This document shows positions 22,696 to 34,600 of a stretch of DNA of 64,000 nt, in pieces. Source of the stretch: Diploptera punctata (lineage: Eukaryota > Arthropoda > Insecta > Blattodea > Blaberidae). The stretch's first letter is position 1. The number at the start of each line of letters is the position of its first letter. The stretch spans positions 558,001-622,000 of the forward strand of contig JASPKZ010001596.1 in assembly GCA_030220185.1 (NCBI GenBank), written 5' to 3'. The notes beneath the pieces are model-generated. The model was not told the origin of the DNA and made no database searches. It saw only the letters and a list, made by a program, of their open reading frames with translations. The translations under genes and the position numbers were made by a program.

Positions 22696-25600
22696 CTGTA
22701 AAAAACACAAATACAATACAGTCAAACTGTGATAACTTGAATTTTTTATATCTCAAAATTATTTTAATTTCCTTGTGGTATCATATATAGTCCATGCATT
22801 TTTTTTCCATAACTGAAAGTTTTACTCTTCATCATCATCATCATCATCATCATCAATGGCTCGACAGCCCCATGTGGGCCTTGGCCGCCTTCAGAAGCTT
22901 ATGCCAGACTTCCTGTCCTGAGCTTCATTCTTTCAGTTTTTTATTTTTAAAATCTTAATGTCTTGAATTATACTATCCTTCCATCTTAATTTAGGTCTTC
23001 CAACTAATCTGGCCAACAGAGGTTGCTCATTGTAAATTTGTTTTTGAAATCCTTTTGCTGTCCATACGAATAATGTGTCCAGCCCAGGCCAATCTATTAA
23101 AAGTTCTAATCTTGAGTTTTCCAATATGTCGAGGCAATATACCATGCATGAAATATGAAACTAATTTAACTCAAATTTAGGGTGACTATTTAACTCATGC
23201 CCCAAATGGGAGTCAATGACCAATCACGTTTCAATGATTTCTGTTTTACAACCAATCAGAGTCGTGTTTCACGAAATATTTATCAGTGTTAGGATTATCA
23301 TATATTAAACAAAGCTCCTCCTTTTTAATATTCTGAACAGGTCTGACCGTTATTTTGCAGTGACTGAGCCTATAACAAATACGGCTACCAGATTGTATAT
23401 AATAGTGCTTACATGTCAACATTTGTAGCAATTGATTATACCACCAAAAAAAGAAACCACTGTTTGCACTTTCTTAAATGTATTTTTTCCCAGGTAATAA
23501 TCGAGAAAAATATAATTGTCATATTTACATCATACGACATCAAAAATGAATTAATATACAGATTGATGTGTTTCATTTTTTCTCCACTAGAGAGCATTCT
23601 TACAATATTGCGTTCCTTTGGCAATAAATAGTATGATCTGGTTGCAGTGATAAACAAAAGAAGCAGTAGAAGCGTACCTATCGTTTCTCATTTGTTTTCA
23701 AACATCGCCGTTTACATTAAATATATAAATATTTTAAAATAACTATAGTTAAATAATGATTTGTGAGTAAACAGCTTAATTTTATTCGTTAAATAGTCCT
23801 AACAAATGCCACTCTTGATTTCCAAATTCTCTAGATAAATTCACTCCTCACTTCGTGAGTCGTGAATTTATCGATAATTTGGAAATCACTCGTGGCATTA
23901 CTTATGATAATACATTTAATATTCATAATATTCACCTTACTTCAAATTTTGTCTTCTTAATAGACTGGCTTCAGAGTAAATACTCCATTTTGACAATTCT
24001 TTTATCATCTTCTTTCTTAATTATTCGCTGTTATATATTTTTGGTGTATTTTTATTATTATTTTTATATTGTTATGCATCGTATAGCGATGTTTAAATTA
24101 TGTGGGCAAGGCGAGAATATTGGCCTTGCATTTGTCAGAACAGATTTGCGAGTTGCCAATCATGAGTCAAAAGGCCTGCTCAAACCGGCCGAAGTGTCTG
24201 AGCTGTGGTTCCAGACATCTCTACCAACATCTCCTTTCAGGGAAGATCAATGGCTAGAAACTTCCGTAATTGGAAGTGTCCCGATCTCATATCTACAAAG
24301 TTCCTCGCCACCTATTTATTTGAGACGAGATGCAGCCAACATATACAGTATATATAGTGTATATTTGAATTCATGTTACCAACGGACCTAAAAGCTAACC
24401 TAATGCAATTTAAGTATTCTAACCTATGAAAGAATGTATGCTGATTTTATTTAGTGTAAGCTAATTAGTGAAGACTCTATGTTGGCTGCACTGGAACACA
24501 GAATATTCGTTAAAATCAATATGGTTACCACATTGTACCGAAAGTACATTTTCGGTATGCAACATCTACGTCATCTTGTCCTTTCTCTACAATTAAATTC
24601 AAGAACAGTGTCAATTCCTGTTCTCTTTGTCCATTCTCCTAACTTCCCCCCTCTCTTCACTATGAATATTTGCACAACTTCCCCTCTTCCACGGAACTCA
24701 TAATACATGAAGCAAATTAGAGAACCGGGTCATCATCTTTTGCAGCTCGAGCAGAGCGGTTCTAGTTTGGTTCGTTGGTCCTGTAAGCCAGAGTAGGGCA
24801 TCCAGGGTGTGGACCCTAACACTTGGTTGGACTGTTGCATGAATGTATGGGTGATTATTATTATTATTTATTGTATTTTGTAATTCCAGAATGTTGGAAT
24901 TATTGATGACCGAGTATGTTAATTTCTATTGTTAGTATTGTTTATATATATTTTTCTTAAACTTACATAATGGTCAAAAAGTTATTTATATTCAATTTAT
25001 TTGTAATTATTTTCTTCATTCAAGATTTTACTTATAATTTATATATTAAAGATCTTTTAGTTAAAAGATGTTTGTTTATTGTTCAACTTGATATGATATT
25101 GCTGCTTATTACTAATTCCTACGTTATAAGCTTTTCTCAAGTCAGATTAGCTCGCTTTTTCCTTCTTGCTCTCATGATTAAGATACTGTTAGGAATCAGA
25201 TACTACTTTATAAATTACTGCAAAGTATGTATTTAATGGCGATTTTATTATTAATTTAACACTTCTCATTGAAGGATAAATTATATTTGAAGAGAAAAAT
25301 TTTCGCCTAGACCGGGACTCGAACCCGGGACCCTTGGCTTTCGGGCCAAGTGCTCTACCAACTGAGCTACCGAGGCGAGTTACGATCTTCAATGAGAAGT
25401 GTTAAATTAATAATAAAATCGTCAATAGAAGCCCTACTGGCTATAAAGTAGTGTTAAATTCCCAATAAATGTCTTCTTAACTAAGAAGCCGCCATTTGCA
25501 AAGATAGAAGCTATGGTTTCAAGCATTTGGCGCGAGGGAATTACAACGTACATAAGAGAAAAATTTGCGTCTAGATCGTAACTCGCCTCGGTAGCTCAGT

Positions 25601-28600
25601 TGGTAGAGCACTTGGCCCGGAAAGCCAAGGGTCCCGGGTTCGAGTCCCGGTCTAGGCGAAAATTTTTCTCTTCAAATATAATTTATCCTTCAATGAGAAG
25701 TGTTAAATTAATAATAAAATCGTCAATAGAAGCCCTACTGGCTATAAAGTAGTGTTAAATTCCCAATAAATGTCTTCTTAACTAAGAAGCCGCCATTTGC
25801 AAAGATAGAAGCTATGGTTTCAAGCATTTGGCGCGAGGGAATTACAACGTACATAAGAGAAAAATTTGCGTCTAGATCGTAACTCGCCTCGGTAGCTCAG
25901 TTGGTAGAGCACTTGGCCCGGAAAGCCAAGGGTCCCGGGTTCGAGTCCCAGTCTAGGCGAAAATTTTTCTCTTCAAATATAATTTATCCTTCAATGAGAA
26001 GTGTTAAATTAATAATAAAATCGTCAATAGAAGCCCTACTGGCTATAAAGTAGTGTTAAATTCCCAATAAATGTCTTCTTAACTAAGAAGCCGCCATTTG
26101 CAAAGATAGAAGCTATGGTTTCAAGCATTTGGCGCGAGGGAATTACAACGTACATAAGAGAAAAATTTGCGTCTAGATCGTAACTCGCCTCGGTAGCTCA
26201 GTTGGTAGAGCACTTGGCCCGGAAAGCCAAGGGTCCCGGGTTTGAGTCCCGGTCTAGGCGAACATTTTTCTCTTCAAATATATGTATTTAATATTTCATG
26301 GTAATTAATATATATGTTAAGTAAACAGCATACGAAAAATGGACCAATCTTTGCCTCTCATGGTCCCGGGCAAAGGATTGTAAATAGCATTTCTCTTTGT
26401 GAATCACTTAGTATCATAGTAATAAAAGATCCACGAGCACCTAGTAGTGGTGCTGCAACATCTTCATGTAGTTCAATATCATGAAAAAAATATTCAAATA
26501 ATCATTAGAAAACATGTAAAAATCACTGTAAATGGTGGGAAATAATTTGAAAAATGAAACCCTAAGAATAAAATTTGACAGGAGTTTATGAAGGAATTAA
26601 AAATGTCACGTCACAGGTTGTAAAGTTTAGCCAAAATTTGTATTAAAACATTGATATAATAGAGGTGTTTAAAACTTACATCAAAGTCATCGAGAGCAGC
26701 TGCCAGTTCACCAGGTCCATCATAAGGATGCTGCGGTACTGATGGGCCTTTCCCTTGTGCAACATCAGAGATTGTGTTCACTGCTTCACATACTTGTTTG
26801 AAAACGTAATCCCTGTTCGCTTTTGCAGCAGCAAGTTCTGGGTGTCGCACATACACCTAACAACAAAATATCAGTATTAAACATCATGTAAGGATATAAA
26901 GTCTCATGAGTACTGTTTTACCCAAACATGAGCAGCAACTGCAGATTTTTCTATTTCCCCATTTTTAATATTTCTTACGTGTTCTTTGGTTCTAATGTTT
27001 GGTCTGAAAAACATAATATAAATTCAGACACTAAATTATTAAAACAGTTAGAAAATACAAAAGAGCTGACTATTTGGGAAAAAAATCTATATTCAGAAGA
27101 ACAAAAACAGAGTTATGAATTTTGAAATATCGATGGAGCATGACCTTGTTTGGAGGTTCTTTGGCCAACCACAGGATGGAGCTGACATCAACATCCAGGT
27201 GTGCAACATAAATTAAACCAGTCTGGACAAGCTGACGATAAAACAGAATTGTTTTGAAACATGTCCAAGAACAAATCAACATTAATATTGAGGTAAGATG
27301 ATCAGACTGAAAATAATACAATAAATTCAGTAATGAAACCTTCACTAGTCCAGAGAGATACCAGAGTATGGTTATATAAAACCTTAGTAAGACCTACATT
27401 TGGCTACAGCATTGAGACATGGACTTTTGAGGAAAGGAGAAAAGAGCCGGATAACTTCTAGTGAAATGAGATTCATAAGATATACAGCAGGATATACCAA
27501 ATGGAATCACAAATGCAATGATGAGGTCTTGAAGGAACTACATTTAGAATCAGTCATTAAATACATACATGAATACCAGAAAAACTGGATGAATCATTTG
27601 CAACAAATGAGTTAAGATAAGAGTTCCCAAAGCAATGCTTCGTTATTGTCCAACAGGGAAGAGATCTCTGGGCCGTCCAAGGAAGCGCTGGATACAAAAT
27701 TCATCAGTGAGATTGTAATAGGCCTATAGACCTAAGACTTGGTTAGAAGAAGGAGAAGAAAAGCTTCTTTCAACATCAATGAAGAAACAGGAGCATACTT
27801 AAAGCAGCAAATATTACTGGGTTCAACCTCTTCTTCATTGAGGGAATATTTCCTGCCTGACAAGTACTTTAATTTTAGCATTTTGAAATAAAAATATCTA
27901 TATCACTTTTTAATTGAACCACTAGCTTCTGCTCTATGAATGACTGAACTATGTAACCAGTAAACAAAGATATTCAGGTCATAGCGCTGGACATACCCAC
28001 TAACATCTGAACAATAGACAAATGACAACCAATAAACACAATAACCTGTAATGTGACCATCAAAAGTTGCAAGTCATTTCTTGTCCACACATGTACCATT
28101 TAGTTGGAGAAGTTCAAATGTTCAATAAAATATAAATAGGGGCAGTCACATTGGAACACATTCCCAAGAGTTCTAAGATTTTGAGGTTATTGAAATGTAT
28201 TCTACATATAAGAATAATGCAATCAAACTAGCTAAAAATAACCTGGATTTGTTCTTAAAACAGACTTTAAAATGACTTATAATCCATAAAAAATGTCTTT
28301 TCAGAGAAAACTAACTGAAAATGCAGAAAAAATACCCTAAAAGTGGTTTAATTTCACTCAACCTGGCATGAGTCATGTTTATTTTCAGCTATACATGAAG
28401 CTACATAGATCATCGGTTGATTAATGTCTTTGACATCGTCCGATTCCTAATAGCCAATTTTGTCGGTCCATCCAATCTCCTGGTTGTAGATGTTTCTCCT
28501 TCATGTATAAACATATTCCCTGACTCCAGGAGGTTTTAGGTCTTCCTCTGCCTCGTCTTCCCTCAGGTTTCCATTCCAAAACAGATTTTGGTAGCCGATC

Positions 28601-31600
28601 CTCTTCCATTCGCTGAATTGCTGAGTTTTAATATAATCTAAAATAGTGTCTCCAATCTTCATTTTCTCCAAACATTACCCCTTCAGTCCGAAAAACCTTG
28701 ACTTACACAACATGAGATTCTATTACTATATATTTCTCATTACCTTAGAAGCCGTTTACAACATAGTGAATGGTTGTTCTTGAGCAACAGCTCGTTCAGC
28801 TGCCAAGAGTCGTCTCTCAGCTGTGGATTTTTAAGTTTTCCTGCTGTCCTATTCATCTGCCAATGTCATGTAATTTCCGAGGCATTGCGTCCCCAAATGC
28901 CCTTGAATGTTATCAAGTAAATCTGACTGACTCGACCTCAGTCCTTTTTTAAATTTCCTCAAGATCATCTTCAACCTACAACACAAATCATATTTAAATC
29001 AAAGGCATGCTCCCTCCCTAACCTTAACTTGAAATAAGTCGTGGAGAAGATGCAAATATTAAGCAAGTGTAAAATCTGATTAATTTAATGATTGTATTTC
29101 TTACCACTCTGAGAGATTTAAGGAGAAGATGAACGTCCACCATGTCAGCCAATATAAGAAGTCTGGTGACAGCAGAAAGAAGATTGCGAGCTGCTCTCAC
29201 CATATTTCCTCTCTTCAGCGACGAGCAGGGATCATCAGCAAAATCTCGTGCTGCAGTACTCATGGCTTCTCCTGTAACAAAACCACTCATGACATGACAT
29301 AACATTGTGCCAACGGGGAGGAGACACTCTTATATTTTTCTTTTCTTTCTTGTTACTTGTTCCAGATAATTCTCCAATGATACAATGTCTCCTGTAAAGA
29401 AAATCTACTGTTTGCCAGTAAATTTTTAATAATAGAAGTAGAAAAATCTGCCGTAGCAGCATACGCATGGTCAGAAAAGCATCTAATCAAAAGAAAGACT
29501 AAACTATTAAAACAAGCAGAAACTCCAAAGAACTCACGGTTTGGAAAAAAATCGACATTCAAAAAAATGGAAAGGAGATATTAATGAACTTTGAAATTCC
29601 CGGGGAATGATTTGATTTCAACGAGGAAGCAAGAGATGGCTCTTCAGAACAACACAACAACGGTCGTGAAAATACTGAGATGATGGAACATTTTGAAACT
29701 ATTCCAAGAAGAAGATGATGATTATGTGGTGATGTAATAAAATTTTACTTAAACAATTTAGTCAAATTTATTTCCCTAAAAGATCTCAGAATGATATATT
29801 GTCTGAATAGTGATCAAATGAGACGTTAGTAGGCAACTAAGGTATTATTTGGATGATGAAGGTAGGTAAATTTTGGTTAGAGGCCCATTTTTTAGACTTA
29901 AGGTTTTTTACGAGCCTGAAAATCATCAGACTTGGGACCCATGGCTTAAAGTCCCTCCTGGAGAACTTGTTCCTTGGATACATTATAATATAAAATGTAT
30001 AATGTAGGAGGTTAGCTCCCAGTTTTTCTAGATAATGGGCATGAGATGCCAGTCAGGTTGCCACTCCCACGTGATGACCTCCTTTATCCTCAAAACACAG
30101 TCTGGTACTCATTTCCATTAGAGGATGAGTTGACCCAGGGCTGTTGTGTGGTCAGAAAATTTAGGATAGTTTAAAAAATCTTGATCCCACCGGAACACAA
30201 ATCCACAAATTTCTGGCTTATAGTGCCTTACCTTAATCGACTATGCCATGGTGTTCCTCCCCCCCCCCCATGGAATGAAAAGTAACTTGAATTTTTCATT
30301 ATTTAAAGGACGTGACACTATGAGGCTTATTTTAATTAATACATAGAGTTATATTTTCACGACACTCTTCATAATTGTAGGTATAGTTTTGACATGCTAC
30401 TTTGTATATTATCAATTCTATCTAACTGTTGAATTGGTGATTGGTGATCCTGTAGGTTGCTTTTTGCTCCCTCTGTTGGCTACTGATGAATTTCCAAATT
30501 AAATCTTTTTCCCCAGGAATTTCAAAATTCATGATTTTACTTTTATTTTTGTGATGGATGTGAATTTTCTCTCAAACTGAGTTCCTCAGATTTATCTAAC
30601 TGTTTTAGTAACTTAGCCTTTTGATGTTTTTATTATTCATTTAATACATCTCAATGAAATATAATATATCCTTCATTCAACATGACCTTTGTTTCAATTC
30701 TGTGTACAGCTATTGCAAATTTTTCTATTTCCTCATTTTTATCATTTCATTTGTTTTTTTTGCTTTTCCTATGTATTTTTTTCACAATCTTTGCAATCAA
30801 TTTGATAAATCCCTGATTTGTTACGTTCAGGATTCTTTTCATTTTTGTTGGTTTTAATTAAACAATTATGAGGTGATATTGTTTAGTTGTTTCTTCACTC
30901 ACCTCATACTTCTTAACTCCCACGCAAACTCGAGTTTCTGATATTGTTTAGTTGTTTCTTCACTCACCTCATACTTCTTAACTCCCACGCAAACTCGAGT
31001 TTCTGATATTGTTTAGTTGTTTCTTCACTCACCTCATACTTCTTAACTCCTACGCAGACTCGAGTTTCTTCACTTCATTTGTGACATTCTCAATGCTGTA
31101 TTATGTTCACAACTGATGTCCAACGGCCTTTGGACATCAGTTGTGAACGTAATACAGCATTGAGAATGTCACAAATGAAGTGAAGAAACTCGAGTCTGCG
31201 CGGGAGTTAAGAAGTATGAGGTGAGTGAAGAAACAACTAAACAATATTAAAATAAACCTCATAATGTTATTTCCTATCTACATAACTTAATTATGAGGTG
31301 AGTCGTAAAAATCTAATTCTATGTATTAATTAACATAAATTTACTTACCAGTCTTGCGAACTTCTTCAACAGCAGACAACATCTCTTGTTTAATGTCTGG
31401 ATTTTCATAAGCTATCAACTCTCCCTTCTCAATGAAGTTCTCAGTAGCTTTCTCAACAGCAGCAACAAGAACATGAGCTCGTTTAGACCGTCCTTTTTTC
31501 TTTTTTGAAGGCCCTTTTGTATTAACCAGGGTTGTTACCTATAACACAATTTTTCAATACACAATCTCATCCATTACATACATATACAGCCAGAGAGAAG

Positions 31601-34600
31601 GCCAAAGGGGTAGTAGGTGGCCTTGAGGATGCACATTGCTGATGGATGTGTACCAACCTTTCCACGATGAGCAACTCTCAGTCCATCTCTCCGTGGTTAA
31701 TTATGTGGGTCATGCAGAACCTACTCTAACTGGCTCACTCTATTCCACATCATGTGCTAACAAATATTTATTACAAAAAATGTCTGGGAAGAACTGAAAG
31801 ATGAAAGCCTCAGCTTACGCAAGACGGAGATGGCATGACCTAGAGAGTTTGGTTCTTGAATACCGGCCTAAAAGACTCAAAAATGCCATTTAATCCCACA
31901 CATCTATGATGAGGTGAAAAGAATAGGAAAATCTTGGATGAAATGAAGACTGTTGCCAGTAATCATGTCCGGTGGAAAACTCTTACTAAATGCAGTTACA
32001 GGATTGTTATGATTGTAGTCCTGCACATGCATGACCATGTCATGGTTCCTGGATAGCACTAAGTCATGCGAGGGTGAAGAGCGGGTTCTTGATGCTATAC
32101 TTGAGACCCATCAGCTAGGGGAGAAACCCCAACAGAAAAATCACTGTCCTTCAGGATCACTAGATGGTTGGGCATAGGGCTGGTTACCCCACTCTGTAAA
32201 AAAAACTTTTGCTATGAAACCCAGATGGATCAATTGTTGGCAGCTTGACAAGAAAGTAAACAATTTATGGATTAGTACATGGAATATCCTAGCACTGATG
32301 TGGGATGACAGAGACTGCATTGGATGGATGAAATTTTGGAGGATATGAGGAAGCTGAGAACAAAGGGATGGTGGCTGGTGTCAGAGACAGAGATGCCATG
32401 AAGAGTTATAAGGGATACTGAGTCTCGAATCAGGCTGTAATGCTGGTGATGATATATACGGTAAACACTCAGTTTATTGGAATTGGGAAATTTTTCTATG
32501 TTCCAACTATACACCATGCGCATGCACCAATAGACGCAAAGTAGTTTACACTACGGAATCACAGGGTGCAGCCAACATATACATGATATTTGAACTCGCA
32601 TTGCCAACGAATGTAAAAGCTAACTAACACAATTTAAGTACTCTAACCTGTGAAAGAATGCATGCTAATTTTATTTAGTGTAAGTTAATTAGTACAGGTC
32701 CCACACCGTAGCTGGATTGTTAAGGCAAGAAACCTTGGTGAAGAGCTATGGGGCTTGCATTGGTTCAAGTCCCCATGGGGGAAATTTTCTCATGAAATTT
32801 CGGCCAATATGGGACTGGTGCCCCAATATCTGAGGCATTTGGGTAGCTACAATAAGTAGTGACTCCAGGTTGAGAAGGCCAGATATAATGGCTGGGGGAC
32901 TCGACATGCTGATCACATGTCACCCCTACACTGGCTAGATGATTGTATCCCTCTGTGATTAACACATGTGGATGTGAGGCCAGCAAATGGCAGTTAGGCC
33001 AAGGGCCTTCTAAGCCTGTCTCGCTTGGGAGTATATAATTAGCACAGACTCTATGTTGGCTGCACTAAAATAGAGAATATTCAATAAAATCAATATGGCT
33101 GCCACATCTTCATGTAGTTCAATATCGTGAAAAAATATATTAAAAAAATAGTTAGAAAACATGTAAAAATCATTGTAAATGGTGGGAAATAATTTGAAAA
33201 ATGAAATCCTAAGAATAAAATTTGACAGGAGTTTATGGAGTAATTCACTCATCCCCGCAAAAAAACCAGATAGGTCATTTTTTCCAATTTTTCTTATTTT
33301 CTTAATGTTCTTTACATTGCTTTATATGGTAAAAACAAGATCACTCTATTCATCATTCTATTAGCTATAATAGACAATGAAATGGAGAAAGTTCACTGGG
33401 AAAAGCAGATATATTGACCGATCTTGTTTGTGCCAGTTTTGGACTTATCTTCCCAGGGATGAGTGAATTTAAAAAGTCATGTCACAGGTTGTAAAGTTTA
33501 GCCGGACCTTGGTTTAACAGACAGAATTATGGACAAAAAATGCAATTTATTCTCATCATCATCATCCATGCAAATTATATTATTTTGAGTCTGTTTAATA
33601 TTGAGGTAAGATAAACAGACTCAAAATAATATAATTAAAAGAACCTCAAAATATTACTTCCTAAAATAAAACATTAATCCATGCAAGTATTAGGCCATGT
33701 GGCTGTTACAGTCTCAAAGAGGAATTTTCCATTCAGTGCTTTTTTGGACGTCGCAGCGATCTTTTGCCTTGGGGGCAGTAACGAAGCATGGCTTTTGGAA
33801 TTCTATGAGATGGCATTCATTGAAGATGGGTTTTCCAGTTGTTCTGGTAGTTTTGTACATGGTGAAGAAGTGTTCTACCTCCAACTCTTTCATAATTTCC
33901 TCATTTCTTTTGTGGTCCCACTTTGTATAGCTTGCTATATGGTGCATAAATCACATCTCATTTGCTGTTATTCAGCTTCCATCTCTTCTTTGTATTGTCA
34001 GTGCTTCACTACCATATCTTAATACTGGTCTTGCGAGAACCTTATAAAGCTGTAATCTTGGGTTCTTTTGTACTAAAGATGGTTTAATATAATAAATTTG
34101 GGAATTTTTACATTATGAAGTTTTCTTAATAAGAATCAAATGAATCGCAAATTCTTCTTACCTCATACATCTATGTTTTTTAACACAGAACTGCAGTATT
34201 GGGAATGATGTATTTCCCGATACTGCAGTTCTGTATTAAAAAAACAAAGATGTATGAGGTAAGAAGAATTCACGATTAATTTGATTCTTATAAATATGGT
34301 TTCATTATACTGTTAATTATCTCCTTTTTTTTTTTGTGAAATTTGTGATTTTCTTTGATATATCAGCTTCATCTTTAAATGTTAAATTATAATCCAAATA
34401 ACTAAATTCATTTACTCATTCTAAAATTTCATTGTGCAAAACAATTTTGCAATTTATTCTCATATTTTAATGTTAATAATATACATCTCAACTCATATTT
34501 TGTTTTTATAGATGGGTTTCATAGTAAATACTCCATTTTCAGTATTTTCATGATCGTTGTTTTGTCATGGTGATGCACAGTTTCTTCCTTCAATATTTCA

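Noticed and set aside
23855..24391. 178-codon open frame
   Set aside because: It starts in the 95-bp hairpin, runs through low-complexity AT-rich sequence and ends in dispersed repeat Y; no recognisable domain.
25583..26261. Functional tRNA genes (loop CCGGAAA would give anticodon GGA)
   Set aside because: The anticodon stem has an extra pair, the acceptor stem has a C-T mismatch, the base before the anticodon is C rather than T, and copies are embedded in identical 301-bp SINE units.
31085..31155. CTGATGT near the centre of the hairpin as a hammerhead box
   Set aside because: No GAAA box or stem II follows; the sequence is the palindrome centre (CTGATGTCCAACGGCC mirrored).
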